In this document: piece by piece, positions 30,679 to 38,789 of the stretch | Position numbering within the stretch: the first letter of the stretch is position 1 | Layout: each line of letters begins with the position of its first letter | NCBI RefSeq assembly: GCF_004000985.1 | Contig: NZ_BIMH01000042.1 | Coordinates: 1 to 40,465, forward strand | Reading direction: 5' to 3' | From: Paenibacillus validus NBRC 15382 | GTDB taxonomy: Bacteria > Bacillota > Bacilli > Paenibacillales > NBRC-103111 | Length of the DNA stretch: 40,465 nucleotides | Notes under the pieces: generated by a model | Databases searched by the model: none | What the model saw: the letters and a program-made list of their open reading frames with translations, nothing else | Told to the model about the DNA's origin: nothing | Program-made: the position numbers and the translations under genes

Positions 30679-31521
30679 ATGGGTAATTCTATTCCACAGG
30701 TCACACTTAATGATGAAGTTACTTTACCGGTTATAGGTTTGGGTACATATACACTTAAGGGTAATGAAGGTGTCAATGCTATAGTAGGTGCAATTGATAT
30801 AGGCTATCGACTAATTGATACTGCTTATAATTATGAAAATGAAGGAACAGTAGGCGAGGCCGTTAAACGCACTGGCGTTCCAAGAGAAGAATTAAGAATT
30901 ACATCTAAATTACCGGGTCGCTACCAAGCGTATGATAAAGCTGTTACTACCATTCAAGAATCTTTATACCGTGCAAATCTGGATTATTTTGATTTATATC
31001 TTATTCATTGGCCTAACCCTAAACAGGATAAATATGTGGAAGCATGGCAAGCATTAATTGACGCTAAAAAATGGGGTCTTATTCGCTCTATTGGTGTCAG
31101 TAATTTCTTGCCTGAACATATTGAGCGTTTAGAAAAAGAAACGGGCGTTAAGCCAAGCGTAAACCAAATAGAATTACATCCATTTTTCAATCAAGCACAA
31201 CAAAGAAAATGGCATGAAGAGAACAACATTAAGACAGAATCATGGAGTCCACTAGCCCGAGCAAGTGTACTCTTACAAAATGACACTATTCAAAAGATTG
31301 CCGAGCGTCATAACAAGTCAATTTCACAAGTAATTTTACGCTGGCATTATCAACTTGGAGCCATTGGAATTCCTAAATCTTCATCTCCCGAACGGCAGCT
31401 TGAAAATATATCCATTTTCGACTTTTCCCTAGATGAAACAGAAATGAGCATTATTTCAGGATTAACTCGCTCTGATGGAAGGATTAATAATCAAGATCCT
31501 GCCACATATGAAGAATTTTAA
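30679..31521 (+). CDS. Aldo/keto reductase (AKR5/YvgN-like)
   Basis: NADPH-dependent carbonyl reductase with a TIM barrel, 280 residues. The catalytic tetrad is complete: Asp47 and Tyr52 (LIDTAYNY), Lys77 (ITSKL) and His110 (LIHWPNP). Signatures SIGVSNF and the cofactor-binding IGIPKSSSPERQLEN are also present. The length and absence of long loops match the bacillary YvgN/YtbE group that detoxifies methylglyoxal and other aldehydes. ATG 30679 follows GGAAGGAGTG. A good terminator follows. It is AT-rich like the preceding operon but is separated from it by a gene fragment. Confidence 0.93.
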   Translation: MGNSIPQVTLNDEVTLPVIGLGTYTLKGNEGVNAIVGAIDIGYRLIDTAYNYENEGTVGEAVKRTGVPREELRITSKLPGRYQAYDKAVTTIQESLYRANLDYFDLYLIHWPNPKQDKYVEAWQALIDAKKWGLIRSIGVSNFLPEHIERLEKETGVKPSVNQIELHPFFNQAQQRKWHEENNIKTESWSPLARASVLLQNDTIQKIAERHNKSISQVILRWHYQLGAIGIPKSSSPERQLENISIFDFSLDETEMSIISGLTRSDGRINNQDPATYEEF

Positions 31522-31540
31522 ACCGGAAATTATCCCGAAA

Positions 31541-31576
31541 ATCCAAAACTCATGTCTAACTAGACATGGGTTTTTC
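31541..31576 (+). terminator. Intrinsic terminator after the aldo/keto reductase
   Basis: AAAACTCATGTCTA and TAGACATGGGTTTTT form a strong stem with a two-base loop, followed by TCTTTTTG. Confidence 0.9.
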
Positions 31577-31584
31577 TTTTTGTA

Positions 31585-31779
31585 GGAGGGTATGAGCTAG
31601 CAGGGCTAGTTGAAGCAGTAGGCAATGATGTAAAACGATTTGAGAAAGGCGACCAAGTTTTTGCATCTTGCGGTATTGGTTATGGCGCTTATGCCAAGTA
31701 CAAATGTCTGCCTGAAGACGGGGGAGTGGCAATAAAACCGGCCAATATGACCGATGAGGATGCCGCCGCCGTTCCTATT
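31585..31779 (+). pseudogene. Fragment of an MDR-type NAD(P)-dependent oxidoreductase
   Basis: The open frame reads [19 protein letters not shown], then [19 protein letters not shown] and ends with [17 protein letters not shown]. This corresponds to roughly residues 60-130 of a zinc-free medium-chain dehydrogenase (quinone-oxidoreductase type). Both the N-terminal part and the Rossmann half are missing. It begins straight after the aldo/keto reductase terminator and has no start codon. Confidence 0.85.
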
Positions 31780-31800
31780 GGGGATCGAGAAGAAACTAAC

Positions 31801-31833
31801 GACCGTTCCCCGGTGGAATTTCGGGAAACGGTC
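31801..31833. repeat. Inverted repeat at the end of the MDR fragment
   Basis: GACCGTTCCCCG and CGGGAAACGGTC form a 12-bp stem with one mismatch and a 9-base loop. It sits exactly where homology to the oxidoreductase stops. It could be a mobile-element end or a stray terminator (weak T-run 20 bases later). Confidence 0.5.
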
Positions 31834-31885
31834 GCAGCGAATAAGTGTCTTTTTATTCGTGTCTACTTGACAGGGTTATGACCAA

Positions 31886-31902
31886 TTGGCACGACTTTTC
31901 AT
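31886..31902 (+). promoter_or_regulatory. Decayed sigma-54 promoter-like site
   Basis: TTGGCACGACTTTTCAT shares its first 14 bases exactly with the intact aldehyde dehydrogenase promoter at 14234, but the essential -12 GC is missing, as if one G had been lost. It lies about 120 bases upstream of the tricarboxylate transporter remnants. Confidence 0.4.
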
Positions 31903-32007
31903 TGTTAGGCTTTAGACATTTGATGAGGTGCCTTTCGCCTAAGGTCATTCTAGAGAGAATTATTGGAAGCGCTTTAAACGAAAATAAAATAGCATTTAAG
32001 AAGATTA

Positions 32008-32382
32008 GTGGAACCCGTAAGGGGGAATGAAGTCATATTAGGGGAGGAATTTACATGCCAAGCGACTAATCAGGTGAAATACCCTGAGAAGGAGATTACT
32101 TTAGTCGTCCCATTGGCTTCTGGAGGCTCAACAGATGTGAATGCCCGAGCCACTGCCAAACTGATGAGTAAGTACCTGAATCAGCCCGTTGTTGTCGAAA
32201 ACAAGGATGACGCTGGGGGGATCACTGCAATGACGGACCTTGTTAGACAAAAGCCGGACGGCTATAATCTACAGTTTGCGGGAGACGGCCTGTTTTCGAT
32301 CCAGCCCATCCTTCAGAAAAATTTAGGCTACAAGCAGGATAATTTTGATTTCCTGGTAGGGACAACAGCTGCTACCCCTTAA
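32008..32382 (+). pseudogene. Truncated TctC-type tricarboxylate-binding protein
   Basis: From about 32074 the frame reads YPEKEITLVVPLASGGSTDV, then NQPVVVENKDDAGG and MTDLVRQKPDGYNLQF. This is the N-terminal third of a TctC solute-binding protein (normally about 320 residues). The secretion signal is missing: the frame upstream is short, polar and lacks a hydrophobic core. After VGTTAATP the reading stops at TAA, where TctA sequence begins. It is non-functional. Confidence 0.85.
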
Positions 32383-32828
32383 TTGCTAGCATGTATATTG
32401 GGAATATCATGCTTTTGGTTCTGAATCTTCCTTTGGTAGGCCTATTTATCAATATTCTGCGAACGCCTAAAAACCTGTTGATGCCCATAATTCTAGTACT
32501 GTGTATCGTAGGAGCTTATGCTGTTAATAATTCCGTTACCGATTTGTGGATTATGATGATCGCAGGAGTGGTTGGATACTTTTTGGAAAAATTAGGTTTC
32601 TCAACGGCCCCCCTTATTCTTGCCGTGGTCATCGGCCCCATGTTGGAAGACGCGTTGCAGCAGTCCTTGCTGCTATCCCATGGTAGCCTTACCATTTTTA
32701 TCAACCAGCCCATCGCGTGCTCCCTTCTAGTCTTGACATCAATTGTCACGATGTATCCACTATTGTCAAAATTGATTCGAATGTTTTTTCGTAAGAGAGT
32801 CCAATCAAATAATGCAGCTGAACGATAG
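32376..32828 (+). pseudogene. C-terminal fragment of a TctA-type tricarboxylate transporter permease
   Basis: PLIASMYIGNIMLLVLNLPLVGLF and the following hydrophobic segments, with GYFLEKLGFSTAPLILAVVIGPMLE, are the last quarter of TctA (about 500 residues when whole). Homology extends about five codons upstream of the ATG 32391, up to the TctC remnant. The two fragments are therefore fused by a deletion that removed the rest of tctC, all of tctB and most of tctA. The expressed piece would be about 145 residues with four membrane helices and no transport function expected. Confidence 0.85.
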
Positions 32829-32886
32829 GTTGACAAATCTGTCATTCAGTTATGAAGGCGGTACTCAATATCTGGTTTGGTCACTT

Positions 32887-32918
32887 AAAAACTTCTCCAT
32901 GTCAGGAGAAGTTCTTTT
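32887..32918 (+). terminator. Intrinsic terminator
   Basis: AACTTCTCC and GGAGAAGTT form a 9-bp stem with a six-base loop, followed by CTTTTG. It marks the end of the tct remnant transcript. Confidence 0.75.
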
Positions 32919-32954
32919 GTGTACTTTGAGATTCTGATAATTCTTGATAGGAAC

Positions 32955-32984
32955 TTGTTCAAGTGATGCTTAAAGATTTATAAT
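32955..32984 (+). promoter_or_regulatory. Candidate sigma-A promoter of the YebC-family gene
   Basis: TTGTTC (32955-32960) and a perfect TATAAT (32979-32984) are 18 bases apart, with transcription expected near 32991. Confidence 0.5.
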
Positions 32985-33065
32985 GAACAAAGTAAAGAAA
33001 ATTGAAGACTGCAGAAGAACATGGCTCTAACCAAATTTCAAGTACAATAAGAAAGCGGGATAAGT

Positions 33066-33785
33066 ATGGGACGTAAGTGGAACAATATTAAGGAAAAAAA
33101 AGCCTCAAAAGACGCAAGCACGAGTCGTATTTATGCAAAGTTTGGAATTGAAATTTATGTTGCTGCTAAGAAAGGTGAACCAAATCCGGAATCTAATGGC
33201 GCCCTAAAATTCGTACTCGAACGGGCAAAAACGTACAATGTACCGAAAGCAATCATTGACCGGGCGATTGAAAAAGCAAAAGGAAGCTCAGAAGATAACT
33301 ATGTAGAGCTTCGTTATGAAGGTTTTGGCCCCAATGGGTCTATGGTCATCGTAGACGCACTGACAAATAACGTGAATCGTACTGCTTCGGACGTACGCTC
33401 CTGTTTTAATAAAAATGGCGGAAGCATGGGTGTAAGCGGGTCCGTATCATATATGTTTGATTCAACGGCAGTCATAGGTCTAGTGGGTAAAACATCAGAT
33501 GAAGTATTTGAGTTATTAATGGAAGCAGATGTAGACGTACGTGACATTTTTGAAGAAGATGAAGCCACCATTGTTTATGCTGAACCTGATCAGTTCCATG
33601 CCGTGCAAGAAGTATTCAAAAATGCCGGAATAACGGATTTCACGGTTGCTGAGATTACGATGCTCGCGCAAAATTATGTTACTCTTGCGGAAGACGCGCA
33701 GGCACAATTCGAAAAGTTGATTGATGCGTTAGAGGATTTGGAAGACGTACAGCGAGTTTACCACAATGTGGATGCGGAGGATTAA
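33066..33785 (+). CDS. YebC/PmpR family protein (YeeN type)
   Basis: Cytoplasmic member of the YebC family, which includes DNA-binding regulators and, in recent work, factors that help ribosomes at proline-rich stretches. The 239-residue protein starts [20 protein letters not shown], the short YeeN-type N-terminus found in Bacillales next to the longer YrbC-type. Conserved segments are [37 protein letters not shown] and the [17 protein letters not shown] block. ATG 33066 follows a weak GAAAGCGGGA. It appears to be monocistronic and is the first ordinary core gene after the run of fragments. Confidence 0.93.
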   Translation: MGRKWNNIKEKKASKDASTSRIYAKFGIEIYVAAKKGEPNPESNGALKFVLERAKTYNVPKAIIDRAIEKAKGSSEDNYVELRYEGFGPNGSMVIVDALTNNVNRTASDVRSCFNKNGGSMGVSGSVSYMFDSTAVIGLVGKTSDEVFELLMEADVDVRDIFEEDEATIVYAEPDQFHAVQEVFKNAGITDFTVAEITMLAQNYVTLAEDAQAQFEKLIDALEDLEDVQRVYHNVDAED

Positions 33786-33885
33786 CCGAATTACCGAAAC
33801 ATCGAATATCTGAAAGGTTTTGTCTTACGACATAAACCTGAACGATTAGGATCCTCATTTAAGTCATGTCGATTCATAGCCTGAT

Positions 33886-34228
33886 TTGGTTGCATTTTAC
33901 TTAGGACTTGCCGCGGAAGAGAAATATGCCAAATCCTTTAGGGCCTTGGATCGCGGTCAAAAAGCAGAGTCGATCCGCGTTACACTCGGTTCTTTAATCA
34001 TTTAGCAGCGTTGTGGGTTCACGGATCGAGAAACGTGTGCAGCATTTCGTTGAGAACCTCTACTTGCAGTACTTCATTGAGTTGCTTGGCTTGCTGATGA
34101 ACAGCTAACCTTGGAAATCACAGAAGATGCATTAACTGCACCACAAGTCGATGCATGCGAAGATGAAGATACCCATGATGACGACGATGATCACAAGAGG
34201 GACGAGACGATCCGTCAGAGCTAACCGG
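33886..34228 (+). pseudogene. Decayed coding region of unknown family
   Basis: Three successive protein-like stretches in different frames cover this gap: VAFYLGLAAEEKYAKSFRAL to LGSLII then stop (33886-34004), RIEKRVQHFVENLYLQYFIELL to a stop near 34108, and DEQLTLEITEDALTAPQ to an acidic DTHDDDDDHK tail ending near 34222. None has a ribosome-binding site and ATG. The pattern suggests one or two small genes broken by frameshifts. Parts of the minus strand (QQAKQLNEVLQVEVLNEMLH) also look protein-like, so the coding strand is not certain. Confidence 0.35.
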
Positions 34229-34238
34229 ATAAACGGAA

Positions 34239-34271
34239 GGACCGTTCGGCAATTTGTCCGAACGGTCCTTT
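34239..34271. terminator. Intrinsic terminator
   Basis: GGACCGTTCGG and CCGAACGGTCC form a perfect 11-bp stem with an eight-base loop, followed by TTTGTC on the plus strand. It lies about 25 bases beyond the end of the minus-strand GH18 gene and may stop transcription from either side. Confidence 0.8.
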
Positions 34272-34292
34272 GTCACGCTTCAGGCCTTTTAT

Positions 34293-36227
34293 CTACTTTT
34301 GCTGAATCATCGTTTGCCATACATTGGCGTTGTCATAGCCGAGACGCCAGGCCGCTACACCGGCCAGCTCGTACTTCTTGGCGAGGTCGATGCGCGCCTT
34401 GATGGTCGCTTCGTTCTCAAGCCAGAAGACGTTCTTGTACCCGTCCTGCATATATTCGACTTTGTACTGCTGGAAGCGGGCGTCCCACGTTTTCGTAGCC
34501 TTTTTCTCTTGAATGAGCGGTTCAAGGTCCTTCATCAACAGGGCGCGGTTGCTCTCCAGATTGCCCGCGCTGTCGACTTTCCATTCGCGAACGTAGAATG
34601 GCACGCCCATGATCAGCTTGTCGCGAGGAATGCCGTACGACAAAAATTCTTTGATGCCTTCCTCGACCCAAGGCAATCCGGCTACGGAGCCCGGCTCAGT
34701 ACTGCCTTTCCAGTATTGGTCGTAGGTCATCGTGATGATGTAGTCGACGATGCCTCCCAGCTTCTCGTGATCGAAGGCGGTTTGCGCATTCCACTTCGCG
34801 CTGCCGCGCGGCAGATCGACGGAGATGAGCAAGTTCCGGGCGTGGGCGGCGGCGGTGAGCTCTTCCATGAACGCGGTGAAATTGGCGCGGTCGCTGCCAG
34901 ATAGGCTTTCGAAGTCGATATTCAAGCCGTCGACGCCGAGCTGGGCCGCTTTATTGACGAGCGTGCCGATAAACTTGCCCCGCGCTTCCTTGGAGGCGAG
35001 GAAGGCCGTCGTCAGCTTCGGATCGAATTGGTTGTGAACGAGCGGGTGAACGGCGTAGCCTTGTTTCTTCAACCAGGCAACCGTATCTTTGTTGGACGTG
35101 TCCGTCACATTGCCCGCGCTATCCTCGAGATTAAAATAGGTCGGAGAGACGACGTCAAGTCCGGATGTCGTATTGACATGGCTGCGGATAGTGCCGTCGC
35201 TGGATGTGCCGTTCCATCCCCAGTATTGAAGCTTGCGCAAGTTGTCCCAAATGGCGGTCCCTCCGTCATATAAACGAATGGAGGCATTGCTGTAGCCTTT
35301 GGCATAATTCAACGCCGCTGGTATGGTGTTGAAGTCGGCAATCAAGTTGTTGTTTTGGAAAACTTGATAATACGGATAATTAGACCAGACGGTTTGGTTG
35401 CTTCCCGCCAATTTCGGCGCTTCTTCATTGACGATCCGGGTATGGTCATACCACTTGGCATAAGCAATCGCATCGTCCACGCTTAAGAATGCGTCCAGGT
35501 AATTGTTGTTCTGGTAGACCTTGAACGATTTGACGTTCGAGAACACGACCTTACCGGTGGACGTATTCACGATCGTCGAATTGCTCCAGCGCAGCGATTC
35601 GGCGATCGCATCTTCCAAATAAGCGAACTTCCAGCTATCCGTCGTGTATTTTCCCTGGTACACCTGATACGTCTTGGCGCCGGTTTGGCGAAGCTCTGTC
35701 TTCTTGGCGGCAGCCACATTGTCCCACACCCAACGATGCGTGCTGAGGTCGACAATGTGTGCGTTCGCCCATTTCGTCGCTTCGGCAATCGCGTCGTTAA
35801 GCGTAACGAACGTCCAGCCGTCCAACGTGTTATCGCCTTGATACAGCCGGTAACGGGGATAATTGTTCCACACCCAGCCGCCCGACTGCAGGTCGCGCAC
35901 GCTTGCGCTGCCCCACTTGGACGCTTCGCGGACGGCTTCGTCCAAGGTCGCAAATTCCCAATCGGGGGCGCTGTAGCCGTGCTGATACACTTTGTACCGG
36001 GGATAATTGTCCCAGAGCCAGTTGCGTGTGCCGATTTCTTCGACATGGGAATCAGCGAACCAACGCGCGTAATTTTCCGCTGTCTTGTAATCGCTAGTTT
36101 CCAAAATGAGTTTCGTGTCTTGATATACGCGGTATTTCGACGTCTTATCGGCTGCCGCGGCGTTGCCGGCGACAGATAAGAACAAGGTTATGGCGGCAAG
36201 CGACAGCAGGGTCTTACGCTTCAACAT
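34293..36227 (-). CDS. Secreted GH18-type glycosidase with six N-terminal repeats
   Basis: Exported protein of 644 residues with a clear Sec signal (MLKRKTLLSLAAITLFLSVAGNAAAAD). Residues about 32-329 hold six degenerate repeats of 43-52 residues, each opening with an aromatic xVYQ (YRVYQ, YKVYQ, YRLYQ, YQVYQ, FKVYQ, YQVFQ), carrying an A-rich helix and closing with a tryptophan- or phenylalanine-containing WDN/WNN/FSN/WSN. From about 335 comes a glycoside hydrolase 18 barrel with DGLNIDFE (433-440; general acid Glu440, Asp438), as in YaaH/SleL-type spore or wall N-acetylglucosaminidases. The repeats are not LysM or SLH that I can tell; wall binding is inferred. The start at 36227 opens the signal peptide. 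Substrate is probably peptidoglycan or chitin. Confidence 0.9.
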   Translation of the reverse strand: MLKRKTLLSLAAITLFLSVAGNAAAADKTSKYRVYQDTKLILETSDYKTAENYARWFADSHVEEIGTRNWLWDNYPRYKVYQHGYSAPDWEFATLDEAVREASKWGSASVRDLQSGGWVWNNYPRYRLYQGDNTLDGWTFVTLNDAIAEATKWANAHIVDLSTHRWVWDNVAAAKKTELRQTGAKTYQVYQGKYTTDSWKFAYLEDAIAESLRWSNSTIVNTSTGKVVFSNVKSFKVYQNNNYLDAFLSVDDAIAYAKWYDHTRIVNEEAPKLAGSNQTVWSNYPYYQVFQNNNLIADFNTIPAALNYAKGYSNASIRLYDGGTAIWDNLRKLQYWGWNGTSSDGTIRSHVNTTSGLDVVSPTYFNLEDSAGNVTDTSNKDTVAWLKKQGYAVHPLVHNQFDPKLTTAFLASKEARGKFIGTLVNKAAQLGVDGLNIDFESLSGSDRANFTAFMEELTAAAHARNLLISVDLPRGSAKWNAQTAFDHEKLGGIVDYIITMTYDQYWKGSTEPGSVAGLPWVEEGIKEFLSYGIPRDKLIMGVPFYVREWKVDSAGNLESNRALLMKDLEPLIQEKKATKTWDARFQQYKVEYMQDGYKNVFWLENEATIKARIDLAKKYELAGVAAWRLGYDNANVWQTMIQQK

Positions 36228-36314
36228 GCATCAGCCTCTTTCTGCTCGAGTCTACAAAACTACCACTCTATTAAACGCGGCAAGAGGCCTGAAAGTTGCA
36301 AGGAAAATAAATGA

Positions 36315-36342
36315 AGAAAAAGCTTACCTCGCGGTAAGCTTT
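36315..36342 (-). terminator. Intrinsic terminator of the DUF2653 gene
   Basis: On the minus strand AAAGCTTACC-GCGA-GGTAAGCTTT forms a perfect 10-bp hairpin that continues into TTCTTCATTT. It lies about 30 bases after the stop of the gene ending at 36371. Confidence 0.8.
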
Positions 36343-36370
36343 CAGGTAATGCTCGTGATAGGCGATAAGG

Positions 36371-36646
36371 TTAGGCGACGTACGCCACGATTTCCTCTTC
36401 CAGCTCAAGCCGGATTTGTTCGCGGAACACCCGCATGCCATGCTGGGTAAACATGTAGCGCTCAATGGCCTCCAGCATGTTCGCCGCAATAAGGATTTGG
36501 CTGCGCCCTTCGGCAAAGACTTCGGCGGAGAAGCCGAGGTCTTCGTCCCACATCAGCTCAACCTCGACCTGCGTCGGCTGAAGCTGCTTGCGTTCGGCGA
36601 TGTTCAAGCAAATCGCGTTAATAATGTCCTGCTCCATTAATTTCAT
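36371..36646 (-). CDS. DUF2653 (YxcD) family protein
   Basis: A 91-residue acidic cytoplasmic protein that matches the Bacillales-specific DUF2653 family, represented by YxcD of B. subtilis; role unknown. Visible pattern: EQDIINAICLNIAERKQLQPTQ at the start, the tract VELMWDEDLGFSAEV in the middle, and a predicted helical C-terminus rich in Glu. The ATG at 36646 is preceded by AAGGAGTAAGG. It lies 24 bases behind the membrane protein gene on the same strand and is probably co-transcribed with it. Confidence 0.85.
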   Translation of the reverse strand: MKLMEQDIINAICLNIAERKQLQPTQVEVELMWDEDLGFSAEVFAEGRSQILIAANMLEAIERYMFTQHGMRVFREQIRLELEEEIVAYVA

Positions 36647-36670
36647 GCGGCCTTACTCCTTAATTCCGGA

Positions 36671-37123
36671 TTAATAACCGCGCGGGTTTTGCGGGTTTTG
36701 GTTGATCTTCTTACGATCGCGGAAGTATACGTATACTTTGCGAATGACCATGAACAGAGCGACCAGTGCAAGTACGTTCACCAGCAGGCCGAGAATGTTG
36801 CCCAGGGCGCCCAAGCCTCCGAACAAGCCTCCGAACAACATGCCGGCCAGACCGCCGATCAACAAGCCCTTCATCAAGCCACCGCTGAAAAAGCCGGGTT
36901 TCTGAGCCGGAGTCGTCGTAGACGCTGCCGGCGATTTGGTAGCGGCAGGGGCGTTATTGTTGACCCCGCTGTTCGGTGTTTGGTTTGTAGAATTCGTTGA
37001 ATTGTTGCTTGGGGTGAAGCTTTTCTTCGACGATTTGTAGCCTTTGGCATCGGCGTGCTGCGGCGCGCTGAACGAGAAGGCGATCGTAGCTGCCAGAACG
37101 AGTAAAGATAGCTTTTTCCACAT
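36671..37123 (-). CDS. Tim44-like small membrane protein with signal peptide
   Basis: About 150 residues. A Sec-type signal (KKLSLLVLAATIAFSFSAPQHADA) is followed by a low-complexity Ser/Thr/Asn/Pro/Ala linker (about residues 28-75), a glycine-rich hairpin (GGLMKGLLIGGLAGMLFGGL), another hydrophobic helix (NILGLLVNVLALVALFMVI) and a short basic tail. The layout resembles the truncated Tim44-like proteins of Paenibacillus and relatives, whose role is unknown. The start is placed at ATG 37123, which opens a clean signal peptide; GGAGG stands 11 bases before it. An ATG at 37147 would overlap that ribosome-binding site. Confidence 0.75.
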   Translation of the reverse strand: MWKKLSLLVLAATIAFSFSAPQHADAKGYKSSKKSFTPSNNSTNSTNQTPNSGVNNNAPAATKSPAASTTTPAQKPGFFSGGLMKGLLIGGLAGMLFGGLFGGLGALGNILGLLVNVLALVALFMVIRKVYVYFRDRKKINQNPQNPRGY

Positions 37124-37265
37124 GGTGAGAACATCCTCCACATACAAGTATAGTTTTTGCGTACAAGGGATTCATACGTTCCAACTGGGCTGATGGTTTC
37201 ACAATTATATTTAAATTGTTAAAATAAATAAAATAACGAGTCGAGCAAAGGGGAACAGTAGGAAC

Positions 37266-37802
37266 ATGAACGATTATGCGGATGCCTATGTGCGGTATTT
37301 GAATCATTTTCATGTGGAGCGGGATTATTTCGAATGCCACGAAGTATTGGAGGAGTTCTGGAAGGAGCATCCCGACGATCCGCAGGCCGAGGCGTATGTG
37401 GCGCTTATTCAGATTGCCGTCGCTTCCTATCATCAGCGGCGGGGCAATCTGCGCGGCGCCGTCAAAATGTTCAACGCGGCGTTGGAACGGCTGGCTCGAA
37501 CGAGCGTGCAAACGCTCGGACTGGACGGGACGGCGCTCAAGTCGATGCTGGCGGGCAGACTGCAGGAGTTGGAACGGGGGACGCCTTTTTCGGATATCAA
37601 TTTGCCCATAACGGATACGCAGTTGTTAGAACGCTGTAAGCAAAGCTGTTCCGACCCGGACAGATGGGGGACGTCTAGCGAGGCCGGCGACACGTTCCTG
37701 CTCCATAAACATACGATGCGGGATCGAAGCGGCGTTGTGGAGGAACGGGAGAAACAACGTCAAATTAAAGCTTCACGGCGCTCCGGCGGAAGTGTCATTT
37801 GA
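37266..37802 (+). CDS. DUF309 family protein
   Basis: A 178-residue helical protein of DUF309, recognised by RDYFECHEVLEEFWKEH near residue 20 and the following LIQIAVASYHQRRGN. The ECHEVLE segment has a conserved Glu/His pair that may bind metal, but no activity is known. The ATG at 37266 follows AGGGGAACAGTAGG, a mediocre ribosome-binding site. The C-terminal 40 residues are polar and probably disordered. It is followed by the carbonic anhydrase gene about 100 bases later. Confidence 0.85.
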   Translation: MNDYADAYVRYLNHFHVERDYFECHEVLEEFWKEHPDDPQAEAYVALIQIAVASYHQRRGNLRGAVKMFNAALERLARTSVQTLGLDGTALKSMLAGRLQELERGTPFSDINLPITDTQLLERCKQSCSDPDRWGTSSEAGDTFLLHKHTMRDRSGVVEEREKQRQIKASRRSGGSVI

Positions 37803-37903
37803 ACTTGTCGATTGATGTCATTATAAGGTAAAATCTTAAGGGGATAGTGATAGATAACCATAGACACATCGAAGAGCTAGCATGTGGAGAAGGAGGAGAG
37901 TTC

Positions 37904-38458
37904 ATGAACAATTCATTAAAGCAAATTTTGGAGTATAACCAAAGCTTTGTCGAGCAGCGCAAGTATGAGCCTTATATCACGTCGAAGTTTCCGGACAAGA
38001 AGTTCGTCATTCTCTCTTGTATGGACACCCGATTGCTCGAGCTGCTGCCTGCCAGCATGAACATCAAGAACGGGGACGTTAAGATCATTAAGGCCGCGGG
38101 AGGCATCGTCACCTCGCCGTTCGGCGGCATTATGCGCAGCATCATCGTCGCCATCTATGAGTTGGGAGCCGAAGAAGTGTTCGTCATCGGTCATTACGAT
38201 TGCGGGATGAGCAATGTAAATCCGGAGAAAATCAAACAAAAATTTCTCAATCACGGTATTAAAGAGGAGACGATTCAAACGATCGAGTACTCCGGGATGA
38301 ACCTGGAGCGCTGGCTGCGGGGGTTCGACGACGTGAGGGAGAGCGTGCGCAGCAGCGTGAAAATGATCCGCAATCACCCGCTCGTCCCGGACATTCCGAT
38401 TCACGGTCTCGTGATCGACCCGACAACCGGAAAGCTCGACGTCATCGAAGAAGGCTGA
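37904..38458 (+). CDS. Beta-carbonic anhydrase (YtiB type)
   Basis: Interconverts carbon dioxide and bicarbonate. Zinc ligands are Cys39 (in SCMDTR, with the Asp41/Arg43 dyad), His97 and Cys100 (GHYDCGM). The 184-residue length and the N-terminal ILEYNQSFV match the small YtiB-like beta class of Bacillales. ATG 37904 follows AGAAGGAGGAG at good spacing. An upstream in-frame start at 37847 adds 19 residues without family support. The closing VIDPTTGKLDVIEEG is typical of the group. Confidence 0.92.
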   Translation: MNNSLKQILEYNQSFVEQRKYEPYITSKFPDKKFVILSCMDTRLLELLPASMNIKNGDVKIIKAAGGIVTSPFGGIMRSIIVAIYELGAEEVFVIGHYDCGMSNVNPEKIKQKFLNHGIKEETIQTIEYSGMNLERWLRGFDDVRESVRSSVKMIRNHPLVPDIPIHGLVIDPTTGKLDVIEEG

Positions 38459-38459
38459 G

Positions 38460-38789
38460 TCAGGCGCGCTTATCGATGATTTTCATAAATGCATTGTAGA
38501 TTTGGCCGCTGCTTTTCAACACGAAGCAGCGGTCTTTGCTTGTATAATCCACCGTCATGCGTTCCTCGAAGAACACCTCGTGCTTGCGGTCCATCCATAA
38601 GGGGAACGGCTGCCCGTCCACTTCAAAGTCGCCCGGCTCCGGTTTCTCTATAATCCACAATGTCGGCACGCCACTGACGGCACAACCGCATCCTTCATTA
38701 TCATAAGCGAGCTTCATTAGGCCGGGCCGATCCGTTCCCAGCTTCTGCATCGCGGCCTCTGCGGCTTGTTCGGAAAATGTAATGTGCAT
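38460..38789 (-). CDS. yqkB: HesB-like iron-sulfur biosynthesis family protein (YqkB type)
   Basis: A 109-residue protein with the HesB/IscA-like fold. It has the pattern LAYDNEGCGCAVSGVPTLW, with cysteines 34 and 36, as in B. subtilis YqkB. The third canonical IscA cysteine (at the C-terminus) is missing, so iron-sulfur cluster transfer is not assured. ATG 38789 follows GAGGAGG with 8-base spacing; the longer frame to 38942 runs antisense into the next gene and lacks a ribosome-binding site. It ends one base after the convergent carbonic anhydrase gene. Confidence 0.85.
   Translation of the reverse strand: MHITFSEQAAEAAMQKLGTDRPGLMKLAYDNEGCGCAVSGVPTLWIIEKPEPGDFEVDGQPFPLWMDRKHEVFFEERMTVDYTSKDRCFVLKSSGQIYNAFMKIIDKRA

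Noticed and set aside
33815..33839. AGGTTTTGTC/GACATAAACCT hairpin after the YebC gene as a terminator
   Set aside because: The stem has a bulge and no T-run follows, so it is not supported as a terminator.
34254..34904. A 216-codon open frame on the plus strand
   Set aside because: Antisense to the GH18 catalytic domain, and it begins inside a terminator hairpin.
37040..37065. TTGGCATCGGCGTGCTGC as a sigma-54 promoter
   Set aside because: GC is not ten bases after GG, and the site lies inside the signal-peptide-bearing membrane protein gene.
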